64,000 nucleotides of DNA from Corynebacterium jeikeium (GTDB taxonomy: Bacteria; Actinomycetota; Actinomycetes; Mycobacteriales; Mycobacteriaceae): assembly GCF_028609885.1 (NCBI RefSeq), contig NZ_CP063195.1, forward strand, positions 1,922,001 through 1,986,000. The letters are read 5' to 3'. Numbering within the stretch: position 1 is the stretch's first letter; each line of letters opens with the position of its first letter. Made by a program: the position numbers and the translations under genes. Positions 9,015-15,867 of the stretch are shown one piece after another. The notes under the pieces are model-generated. The model ran no database searches. It was not told where the DNA came from and saw only the letters and a list, made by a program, of their open reading frames with translations.

Positions 9015-9575
9015 ATGATCATCGCAGTTATCATCCTCGCCATCCTCGTAGTCCTCGCCATCATCTGGTTCGCCATGTACAACGGCCTCGTCAAGAAGCG
9101 AAACACCGTTAACGAGGCGTACGCCCAGATCGATACCCAGCTGCAGCGCCGCGGCGACCTGATCCCCAACCTGGTAGCCACCGTCAAGGGGTACGCCAAC
9201 CACGAAGCCAAGGTATTCCACGACATCGCGGAGCTACGCACCGCCACCGACCGCGCCCGCGCCACCGGCGACGTGCAGGATGCCTCCCAGGCCGACGCTG
9301 TATTTGGTCGCACCATGGCCACCCTGCGCGCTACCGCCGAGGCGTACCCGGAGCTGCAGGCTTCCCGCAACTTCCAACAGCTGCAAGAGGAGCTCGCCTC
9401 CACCGAAAACAAGGTGGGCTTCGCTCGCCAGTACTACAACGCCTCCACGAATACCTACAACACCGCCATCCAGTCCGTACCAACGAATATCGTCGCTTCC
9501 GTGCACGGCTTCCAGCCTTTCGGGTTCTTCCAGGTGGAAGAGTCCAAGCGCCAGGCTCCGGACGTTTCTTTCTAG
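9015..9575 (+). CDS. lemA: LemA family membrane-anchored protein
   Basis: A 186-residue protein with one N-terminal membrane helix (residues 2-21) followed by the long coiled helices of the LemA fold: NEAYAQIDTQLQRRGDLIPNLVATVKGYANHE is the conserved block. The C-terminal domain should face outward. Function is unknown, but LemA genes commonly sit beside M48 proteases, and here the M48 gene starts about 110 bp downstream on the same strand. AAGGAAG lies 13 bp before the start. The assignment to family is firm; partnership with the protease is inferred from context. Confidence 0.92.
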   Translation: MIIAVIILAILVVLAIIWFAMYNGLVKKRNTVNEAYAQIDTQLQRRGDLIPNLVATVKGYANHEAKVFHDIAELRTATDRARATGDVQDASQADAVFGRTMATLRATAEAYPELQASRNFQQLQEELASTENKVGFARQYYNASTNTYNTAIQSVPTNIVASVHGFQPFGFFQVEESKRQAPDVSF

Positions 9576-9687
9576 CCTTCTTGTCCTGCCCCGCCCCCCT
9601 CTCAAGGCCACTTCCGCTTCTTAAGCATCGCACCTAGCGGGCAGGACTCGTGAGCACTGAAAGTGCTGAAAGGACGGATAACGGACA

Positions 9688-10809
9688 ATGGCCAACCAGC
9701 CGAGAACCTTTGACGAATCGCTATCGCAGCTACGCAAAGGCATCGCTGTCGCGTGGATCGCGAACGTATTTGTACTCCAGCTTTCCATCGTGGCGTGTGC
9801 CTGTGCGGCCTACGTTGGCATCCAGGGAAGCGATATTGACTACAACACCCTGGGCAAGGTCATTCTGATCTCCGCCGGGGTCGCCATCCCGGTTGCCGCG
9901 CTGATCCTGCTGTACTCGTATTTCTTTTCCACCAAGACCGTGATTTCCGCCATCGGTGGCGAAAAGCGCAAAGTGGAAAAGGGCATGGTCTACAACATCG
10001 TGGAGGAGATGTCGATCGCCGCGGGCATGCCCTCCCCGCCTAAGGTCTATGTGCTCATCGGCACCGGAGTGCCCAATGCCTACGCTCTAGGCGGCAAGCG
10101 CAACAAGCCCCATACCGGCACCATCGTCGTCACCGAAGAGCTAGGCTACCTGCTGAACCGCGAGCAGATGCAGGCGGTAATTGCCCACGAGATGAGCCAC
10201 CTGACCGCCGACGATAATCGTGTGATGACCCAGCTGGTGGCCATCGCGTCCGTCATTTCCATCCTGCAGTCGGTGTTTATCTACGGCAGTTTCAGCAACA
10301 ACAACCGGAGTCGCTCTAGCTCCAACTCGAACGGCGGCGGAAACGCTATCGCCGCCATCGTGATCTTGCTGATCTCCTTCTGCGTTATCCTCGCCGCCCC
10401 AGCGCTGGCAAACATCGCCCGGGCCTACATGTCTCGCCACCGCGAGCAGCAGGCCGACAGCCACGGAGTATCGCTGTGCCGTAACCCCACCGCACTAGCA
10501 CAAGCCCTGATCACTATCCGCGCGTTCCACCAGGCGAACCCTTCTACGGTGCAGAACTCCATGTACGGCACGCCCGGCTCCCTGGCTTTGTACGCACCGG
10601 AGCAGGACATCATCCAGGGCTTCCACAATTCCGACGCAGGCAAGAAGGGGTCCGTCTTCAAGCGCGCCATGACGAAGAAACGGAACTTTTCCGCTACCCA
10701 CCCGCCGATCTGGGAAAGGGTCAACGCGCTGATTGCCATGGGTGCCTACGTGCAGGATTTCGTCCCGTATGTGCCGGAGCATGCGCAGATTGCCGGACAC
10801 ATCAAGTAG
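9688..10809 (+). CDS. M48-family membrane zinc metalloprotease (HtpX-like)
   Basis: A 373-residue integral membrane protease. Two hydrophobic segments (about residues 20-45 and 55-80) precede the catalytic domain. The zinc site is AVIAHEMSHLTADD (HExxH) near residue 170, and the third ligand Glu lies in SRHREQQADSHGVSL. A further membrane region follows the first motif, near residues 185-250, and contains a Ser/Asn-rich NNNRSRSSSNSNGGG linker. By family it degrades or processes membrane proteins. AAAGGACGG-type purines precede the ATG. It is probably cotranscribed with lemA, and the DUF1990 gene follows after 13 bp. Confidence 0.9.
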   Translation: MANQPRTFDESLSQLRKGIAVAWIANVFVLQLSIVACACAAYVGIQGSDIDYNTLGKVILISAGVAIPVAALILLYSYFFSTKTVISAIGGEKRKVEKGMVYNIVEEMSIAAGMPSPPKVYVLIGTGVPNAYALGGKRNKPHTGTIVVTEELGYLLNREQMQAVIAHEMSHLTADDNRVMTQLVAIASVISILQSVFIYGSFSNNNRSRSSSNSNGGGNAIAAIVILLISFCVILAAPALANIARAYMSRHREQQADSHGVSLCRNPTALAQALITIRAFHQANPSTVQNSMYGTPGSLALYAPEQDIIQGFHNSDAGKKGSVFKRAMTKKRNFSATHPPIWERVNALIAMGAYVQDFVPYVPEHAQIAGHIK

Positions 10810-10822
10810 CCTGGGGCTTTCT

Positions 10823-11266
10823 ATGACTCCCCTCTCCTATACCTCGACTGACGGCTTTCCGGAGCTACACATGTCGCGGATCATCAATGCGGAATTCGAT
10901 ACCGCCGCGGCCAGGCTTTTCCGCTGGGGCGTGCAGCGCAGTGGCCTCTTCCGCGTGCGCCCCACCCACGAGGTTGTGGAGATTGGCGCCGAGGTCGCTC
11001 TCAGCCTCGGGCCGTGGACGTTCCACTGCCGGGTTGTCGATACTTTCTCCACGCCCGGCCGCTGCGGCTTTACTTATGGCACTCTCCCCGGCCACGCCGA
11101 GCGGGGCGAGGAGACCTTCACCCTCGAGCGGTTGCAGGACGGTAGGGTTCTTTTTCTTGTTGACGCCAAGTCCCAACCCGCCCGTTTCCCCGCGCTGCGC
11201 CCAGTCATCGACCTGCCGAGGCGTGCCCTCATTCGTCGCTTCTACCTGCGCGCTTTGGACGATTGA
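10823..11266 (+). CDS. DUF1990 family protein
   Basis: A 147-residue soluble protein of unknown function. It has the family hallmarks RWGVQRSGLFRV, GAEVALSLGPWTFHCRVVDTF and FTYGTLPGHAERGEETF. The start is ATG 10823, just after the M48 protease stop; an in-frame extension into the protease gene is rejected. No strong ribosome site is seen, so translation may be coupled to the upstream gene. Its position at the end of a lemA-M48 run suggests cotranscription only. The domain is related in fold to polyketide-cyclase-like proteins by family knowledge; I see no catalytic motif. Confidence 0.75.
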   Translation: MTPLSYTSTDGFPELHMSRIINAEFDTAAARLFRWGVQRSGLFRVRPTHEVVEIGAEVALSLGPWTFHCRVVDTFSTPGRCGFTYGTLPGHAERGEETFTLERLQDGRVLFLVDAKSQPARFPALRPVIDLPRRALIRRFYLRALDD

Positions 11267-11313
11267 GCAGAAGACTAACGGCAGATAGCGGCGGCCACAG
11301 ACCGCGCGCAACT

Positions 11314-12270
11314 CTATAGGCAATCCCAGCCGAAGATGACCCGATCAAAGTTGCATGCTGCCAGGTCGTCGGGGTGGATGAAGAAATTTCCGACTCCACT
11401 ATCGCCCCACTCACATGGGCCATCTTGATCAATCGTCGCCAGCACGATCCGAGGGTCAGACGGCGAAAACCGGCCTTCGTTCACAAGAACTGTGTAGCCA
11501 CCGAGCGAGGATCCGTTTGCTTGTGGATAGCCAATTGGCTCCAAAAATTCATCGGCGTGAGGGTAAACGGTGAAGCCCTCTTTTTCTGCACGGGCGACAG
11601 CCGCATCAAACGCATCCTTTGTCGTTTTCCCGAAGTCAAGGTGGGGCTGCTCAAATGTCGTTTGCCCATCAATTACCCAGCGTGAAACTAAGTTTCCTCG
11701 ATAAGTGTGAATATCTACGAAATCCCGCCCCCTCCTTAAAAAGGCGCGGGGACCCTTCAGATCAAAAATGAAACGACCGTACTCGTGGGTGCTGTAATTC
11801 ACTTCTTGATCGAATCGAACTCCGTCGATAGTGACGGGATCGAATGGCTCAGATGCAGGGTGCTCACCGGAATCCATGATCTCTTCCTCGGGCATCTCGC
11901 CGACATGCGGCGCTGAGAAATCCTCGAAGTATCGGGCGAACGGAATGGGTCCTGCGCATTGATCCGGCTTGTCCGTCGCTATCCAGGGATCGCCCCAGAA
12001 TTCTATGTCAGGTACGAAAAGCTGAAGTAGCCCAGTCGTCGGGAACCCTGGAAGGGGCTCTAGCTCGGAGAAATTAAACTGGGCAATGAAGAACATGGGC
12101 CGGCCATCGTAATACGGGTAGGGCGCGTGTTCCGGCAGGTAGGGAGTGCCACATACCTTCGAAGTGGTCGGTGAATCAGGCCGCGTGCTCTCCTTAAGCG
12201 CAAGAGCAGGACGGGTGGGAATGCTGTCGAAAGAGTATTTCAGATCATCCAGACTGGTCGATTCAAACAT
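11314..12270 (-). CDS. DUF1963 (YwqG-like) protein
   Basis: A 318-residue soluble protein. Family features are KVCGTPYLPEHAPYPYYDGRPMFFIAQFNFSEL near the N-terminus and a C-terminal block LGGYTVLVNEGRF, GPCEWGDSGVGNFFIHPDDLAACNFDRV, matching YwqG/SMI-like proteins. Function is unknown; such proteins sometimes accompany immunity or toxin loci but nothing like that is present. ATG 12270 is preferred; the longer frame reaches 12318, exactly to the border of the island repeat, so its upstream region was replaced or truncated by the integration. Codon usage looks less GC-rich than neighbours. Confidence 0.7.
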   Translation of the reverse strand: MFESTSLDDLKYSFDSIPTRPALALKESTRPDSPTTSKVCGTPYLPEHAPYPYYDGRPMFFIAQFNFSELEPLPGFPTTGLLQLFVPDIEFWGDPWIATDKPDQCAGPIPFARYFEDFSAPHVGEMPEEEIMDSGEHPASEPFDPVTIDGVRFDQEVNYSTHEYGRFIFDLKGPRAFLRRGRDFVDIHTYRGNLVSRWVIDGQTTFEQPHLDFGKTTKDAFDAAVARAEKEGFTVYPHADEFLEPIGYPQANGSSLGGYTVLVNEGRFSPSDPRIVLATIDQDGPCEWGDSGVGNFFIHPDDLAACNFDRVIFGWDCL

Positions 12271-12318
12271 GTCAACAACCTTAGGCGTCCGGCCACAATC
12301 CCACATGCGCAAAATCAT

Positions 12319-12391
12319 CTCGCCGGTATCTAAACCAGCGAGGGGATCAATTTGTAGCGGGGGCAGGATTCGAACCTACGACCTCTGGGTT
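12319..12391. repeat. Outer attachment-site copy of the tRNA-fMet island (73-bp repeat, copy 1)
   Basis: This matches 34372-34444 with one mismatch (agcg against aacg). It contains the 3' end of the initiator tRNA from the anticodon loop to the discriminator base (core 12354-12391) plus the tRNA's downstream terminator region. The 5' half of the tRNA is absent, so this is not a functional tRNA but the far attachment site. Adjacent to the integrase fragment. Confidence 0.85.
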
Positions 12392-12460
12392 CTCACCCTC
12401 AAGTTCGAGCCACCTGCAGTTATTACCCTTTTACCTGCTGATTAGAGAGGTATAAGCATA

Positions 12461-12500
12461 CTGGGCCTTACTGCGCCTTACCGCAGATTACCGACTCTTA
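12461..12500. repeat. Four 10-bp phased repeats, candidate integrase arm sites
   Basis: Four consecutive 10-mers in register end in TTA: ctgggcctta, ctgcgcctta, ccgcagatta, ccgactctta. One helical turn per unit places them on one DNA face. They lie between the attachment core and the integrase fragment, where tyrosine integrases often bind arm sites. Confidence 0.4.
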
Positions 12501-12519
12501 AGTCCCGTTTTGAGTCCCA
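12498..12519. repeat. 22-bp end repeat of unit 1, left copy
   Basis: This segment, holding AGTCCC twice 12 bp apart, overlaps the integrase stop codon. It recurs at 18246-18267 with two mismatches at the opposite end of the same unit. Paired short repeats near both ends fit arm-type integrase binding sites. Confidence 0.4.
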
Positions 12520-13100
12520 CTTTCTTCACCGAGATTCAAGGCTCCCCGCATAGCGTCGACATCAGTCCAATCCGTGTAGTTGCGCGTGTTCACGTCGACG
12601 TCATGCCCGAAGTAGGCTGCACGCACCTGGGCGGGCACCCCTCGCGCGATGGCCCGGTTATTGAGCACCGTGCGCCAGTCATGGGATCTCATTAAAGCGA
12701 TGTGGTCGTCCTGGACCTGCGCGCCGACATCTTTAAACAGAGCCGCTGACGCTTTCACGGCGTTGTCGGTGCGCCAGTGCGCCTGCTTGTCTCCTGGCGA
12801 AGGGATCAGTGGGTCGGTCGTTCCTAGTCCGTCGAGCCGGTTTAACCAAAACTTTTCGACACGCTTGTCCAGGAACGGGATAGAACGGCCTCTGTGCGTT
12901 TTGGATTGATCAGATGTAATGCTGATCGCGATTTGCCCATTAGCGACTTTTACAGATTGTCTCGTCGCCGCCAGCGCCTCTGAGATGCGAAGTCCCGTCC
13001 CCGCTTGTAGTAGTGCCAGCGCAACCACGTTGCCATGTTTTGCGATGGAGCTTGCTCGCCGCCTGTTTGTGAGGGCCGTCTTTGACGGTGGCGAGTACGC
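12498..13100 (-). pseudogene. Tyrosine integrase, catalytic-domain fragment (5'-truncated)
   Basis: The C-terminal catalytic domain is intact: first Arg in QAGTGLRISEAL, HDWR, FGHD and the nucleophile Tyr in TRNYTDW, giving the R-H-R-H-Y set. The frame continues upstream through AYSPPSKTALTNRRRASSIAKHGNVV, which still resembles an integrase, but the core-binding and arm-binding domains (roughly 150-200 residues) are absent and no good start codon exists. A GTG at 13028 is the first usable one. It lies about 106 bp from the attachment core, the usual place for int. The fragment is probably inactive, so the unit would need an integrase in trans. Confidence 0.75.
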
Positions 13101-13163
13101 CTGAAGATGCGCAGCAGATTCAGGGGGCCGACACCGGAGAAGCGTGACCCTTACAAACAGACT

Positions 13164-13195
13164 GTGGCCCCGGCTGCATCAGCAGTCGGGGCCAC
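13164..13195. other. 14-bp hairpin upstream of mobC, candidate oriT
   Basis: A GC-rich inverted repeat (stems 13164-13177 and 13182-13195, loop atca, one G-T pair) sits 35 bp before mobC. A nested CTGTGG/CCACAG pair lies around it. Relaxase operons usually start beside oriT, whose nick site lies next to such a hairpin. It has no T-run on the plus strand. It could instead be a terminator for the truncated integrase side. Confidence 0.45.
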
Positions 13196-13230
13196 CCTGC
13201 CACAGTAAGCACGATAAGTAGGAGGTGGAT

Positions 13231-13593
13231 ATGCGAGACAAGTTCTCGACATATTCGCGCACCACCGTGCGCCTCGATAAGGATTTAGACCGATTTGTCG
13301 AGGAGGTCGCACGGGTCGTAGGGGTGCAAAAGGCCGTCGTGTTCCGGGAAGCTCTCTATGTCCTCGCGGAGGAGGAGAGCGTGCTGACGCAAAAGCGTTT
13401 GGCCCCGGACACGCTGCGCCGCCTGGACGAGATGAACGACCAACTGCGGCGGATTGGCGTCAATCTAAACCAGTTGGCTCGCCGCGCGAATATCGACGGC
13501 GTGGCCCCCGTGTCTGAGGCTGTAGAAAGCATTGGCTCCGAGGTTTCTTCTCTTCGCAAAGAGGTGAAGGACTTTGTCCACAATCAAGATTAA
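13231..13593 (+). CDS. mobC: MobC-like relaxosome accessory protein
   Basis: A 120-residue protein. The N-terminal half (TTVRLDKDLDRFVEEVARVVGVQKAVVFREAL) looks like a ribbon-helix-helix DNA-binding domain. The block LRRIGVNLNQLARRANIDG is the MobC signature. It should bind oriT and assist the relaxase in nicking. ATG 13231 is chosen because TAGGAGGTGG precedes it; a GTG two codons upstream overlaps that ribosome site. Its 3' end overlaps the relaxase start by 20 bp, which implies coupled translation. Confidence 0.85.
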   Translation: MRDKFSTYSRTTVRLDKDLDRFVEEVARVVGVQKAVVFREALYVLAEEESVLTQKRLAPDTLRRLDEMNDQLRRIGVNLNQLARRANIDGVAPVSEAVESIGSEVSSLRKEVKDFVHNQD

Positions 13594-15184
13594 CTACAGC
13601 CAGAATATCCGCGCGGCAACGGTCTACGCCGTCTATGGAACGGCAGACAATGCCCGCAAGGGTGAGGTGCGAGCCGATGCTTTATGCACGGTTCAACCTA
13701 ACGCTGAATCGTTTTCTCCGGAGGCTACGGCTGGCCGTTGGTCGGGTGTGGACTTCATGGAAGCCAGTGTGGAAGAAATGGAGCGATATGCTCCGGCTCA
13801 GCGCACTGACGAAGCAATTATTTATATCCAATCGTGGGCTAAAGACGAGCTGGATAAGGATAACCCGGCCGATGTAGCTCGGGCTAATGCGGCTGGCTCA
13901 GAGCTGGCGATGCGGCTGACGCAGGGCACGGGAGTTCCGTTTACCGTGGCTACGCACACCGACAGTAAAAGCGGCTGTGTCCACAACCATATCGTCTTTG
14001 CCAACCACGATACGCAGACAAAGAAGGCTGCACCTCGGGATATGCGCAACTGGTACAAGCTGCGCAATATCAACGACGAGCTGATGCGCGATTTGGGGAT
14101 GCGTGTCCTGGAGCGAGAGCCGGAAATATCGCTGCTTCCTGCTGAGCGCAGGGCACGCAAGGAGGGCAAGTCCACAGACTCGACGGGCCTGGGCGTGGAT
14201 GAGCTGACCGCAGCCACGTGGGCTGATTTTGCCCGCAAGCGCATGGATGAGCTGTGCGCGGATAAACAGGTGGCAGATGCTGACGACCCACTGGCGAAGG
14301 CAGTAGAGATTGCTGGCAAATACAACCTGTCTCTAAAAGTGCAGCCCAACTCAAAAACCGAGGGTGAGTCGCTAACCGTGGCCCTGGTCGACGACGACGG
14401 CGAGGATGCCTACTTCACGAACACCACGAAGGCCGGACGTACTCGAAAGCGTAAAGCAGCTAAAGCTGGCTCAAAATTGGGCCGCAGCTACTCGCTAGAG
14501 GGTGTGACCGAACGCGTTAACGAGGCCCAATCAGCCCTTCTTGCGCGGCAGCTTGCAGCACTTCAAGCCAATTCAACCGATGACGACCTGGAGGCGAAAT
14601 ACGGCTCCAGCCTTCTCGATGACGAGGAGGAAGAAAACTATAACAACCAGGAGGTATTCAATCATGGTGTCAGTGACCGAGATGACGAAGCTAGCCCAAG
14701 CAGCGGCGAAAGGCAAGATGGACAGCGTCTTGAAGGTTCTCAGCCCACGCCTGGACAAGGCGGAGAAGGCTATCAAGACGCTGCAGGAGAAACTGAAGAG
14801 TCTGCCGGAGAATACAGGGGACATTCTCAGTTGTCTGCCCAGCGACTTCTCGACGAGGTTGACGCAAGCGGAAAGCGAATTAAGGAACGTAAAAAGCAAT
14901 CTCGCCGCAAACAAGAACTACGTGAGCAGCAGTCACTTCCAAGTAACGATGATGGAAGTGCAGCAGATGATCACCGGGCTGATAAGGAACATCGAGGATC
15001 TGCCCAACGGCCTGGAGGGGGTAAAAGGGTACCTAATCGAGATAAGCGAGCAGATGTCGCGTCTGACAAGGATGCAACAGCTGGTACTCAAAGCAGCCGA
15101 AAGCCCCATCCATCTCGACAAGGATTCCAGCCAAGCAGTAGCCCAGAGCCTGAACGCTCAGATGACTTCGAGCCTGACTTCTAG
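13574..15184 (+). CDS. mobA: MOB-family relaxase (mobilisation nuclease)
   Basis: A 536-residue relaxase. The N-terminal nuclease domain has the metal-binding motif THTDSKSGCVHNHIVFANH (HxDx7HxH) near residue 140; the candidate catalytic Tyr is near residue 12-18. GTADNARKGEVRAD and the Pfam-style relaxase layout fit the MOBP group. TTG 13574 is used, with GAGGTGAAGG in front. From about residue 350 the protein becomes low-complexity, rich in Glu, Ser, Arg and Gln; this tail is encoded by the same DNA as the next gene in another frame. It should nick oriT and pilot the strand during mobilisation. No type IV secretion genes are present, so transfer would need a helper. Confidence 0.85.
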   Translation: MSTIKINYSQNIRAATVYAVYGTADNARKGEVRADALCTVQPNAESFSPEATAGRWSGVDFMEASVEEMERYAPAQRTDEAIIYIQSWAKDELDKDNPADVARANAAGSELAMRLTQGTGVPFTVATHTDSKSGCVHNHIVFANHDTQTKKAAPRDMRNWYKLRNINDELMRDLGMRVLEREPEISLLPAERRARKEGKSTDSTGLGVDELTAATWADFARKRMDELCADKQVADADDPLAKAVEIAGKYNLSLKVQPNSKTEGESLTVALVDDDGEDAYFTNTTKAGRTRKRKAAKAGSKLGRSYSLEGVTERVNEAQSALLARQLAALQANSTDDDLEAKYGSSLLDDEEEENYNNQEVFNHGVSDRDDEASPSSGERQDGQRLEGSQPTPGQGGEGYQDAAGETEESAGEYRGHSQLSAQRLLDEVDASGKRIKERKKQSRRKQELREQQSLPSNDDGSAADDHRADKEHRGSAQRPGGGKRVPNRDKRADVASDKDATAGTQSSRKPHPSRQGFQPSSSPEPERSDDFEPDF

Positions 15185-15698
15185 CCTGGAACCGCTGGTA
15201 GAAGTAGCTGTATCTGAGGCAATGTCGAAAGAGTCCGAAAGCCTGCACAAGGCAGCAGAAGCATCTAAGAAGGCTCGCAGCGCCCTGCTCCAGGAGAAGG
15301 AGTCCAACGAAAAGCTGCTGGAGAAGATACGTGCAGAGCGCAAAAAGTACAACGACGACATGGAAAAGTCGAACACGAACTTTATTAAGGCTTGCCAGTC
15401 TGCCTCGTGGATTGCAGCCAGTGTCCTCGTCGTTGCTATCGCACTCGTTGCTGTCGGAGCCTTGGGGAAGGGGCTGCTAAGTATGCTCGGCATACCCGAC
15501 GGCGTGTCTGCCTTGTGGGGTCACGTCCAGGAGGCCAACGGCATCGGCCCAACACTGGGCTGGTTGGCGTTAACACTTATCGTCATAGGGGTTCTTATAG
15601 CGCTTATGACCTGGATGCTGTCCCAGGCTGCGCCGGGTATTGCTCACTTGGTCGAGGAATACCGTCGCAATCACCCGAGGAAAGAAACGAACCACTAA
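14664..15698 (+). CDS. MobB-like mobilisation protein, coiled coil plus two membrane helices, overlapping mobA
   Basis: A 344-residue protein in the +1 frame relative to mobA, with 521 bp of overlap. ATG 14664 has a strong CAGGAGG site inside mobA. Residues 1-260 are largely helical and charged with heptad-like spacing (AAEASKKARSALLQEKESNEKLLEKIRAERKKYNDDME). Two hydrophobic segments follow: WIAASVLVVAIALVAVGALG and LGWLALTLIVIGVLIALMTWML. The layout resembles ColE1-type mobA/mobB nested pairs, in which the small membrane protein aids relaxosome contact with the transfer pore. I do not recognise a specific family, so the role is inferred from position and topology. Confidence 0.75.
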   Translation: MVSVTEMTKLAQAAAKGKMDSVLKVLSPRLDKAEKAIKTLQEKLKSLPENTGDILSCLPSDFSTRLTQAESELRNVKSNLAANKNYVSSSHFQVTMMEVQQMITGLIRNIEDLPNGLEGVKGYLIEISEQMSRLTRMQQLVLKAAESPIHLDKDSSQAVAQSLNAQMTSSLTSSLEPLVEVAVSEAMSKESESLHKAAEASKKARSALLQEKESNEKLLEKIRAERKKYNDDMEKSNTNFIKACQSASWIAASVLVVAIALVAVGALGKGLLSMLGIPDGVSALWGHVQEANGIGPTLGWLALTLIVIGVLIALMTWMLSQAAPGIAHLVEEYRRNHPRKETNH

Positions 15699-15741
15699 CT
15701 AAAACACGTGCACCGTAAAAAGTCAAAAGCCCCACAACACA

Positions 15742-15770
15742 GCGTAGCGGTTAACCGCTACGCTTCTTTT
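15742..15770 (+). terminator. Rho-independent terminator of the mob operon
   Basis: A perfect 22-nt palindrome (15742-15763, half-site GCGTAGCGGTT) is followed by TTCTTTT. It lies 44 bp after the MobB-like gene. Confidence 0.8.
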
Positions 15771-15813
15771 ATGCTCTTCCTATGCCCCAACTTTGCAACA
15801 GCACCAATAAACT

Positions 15814-15840
15814 GGCGCCCCGGTTATAAGTTGGGGCGCC
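15814..15840 (-). terminator. Hairpin downstream of sulP
   Basis: Stems GGCGCCCC and GGGGCGCC (15814-15821, 15833-15840) form a perfect 8-bp GC hairpin. On the minus strand it lies 27 bp after the sulP stop and is followed by AGTTTATT. Confidence 0.6.
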
Positions 15841-15867
15841 AAGTCGATGTGCTCGAGTCGGGGGATG

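Noticed and set aside
12354..12430. A second tRNA gene at the left island border
   Set aside because: Only the 3' half of tRNA-fMet is present; the sequence beyond the anticodon loop does not fold into a 5' half.
12461..12520. CRISPR-like array from the 10-bp units
   Set aside because: Units are only 10 bp, abut without spacers, and lie beside an attachment site; no cas genes are in the window.
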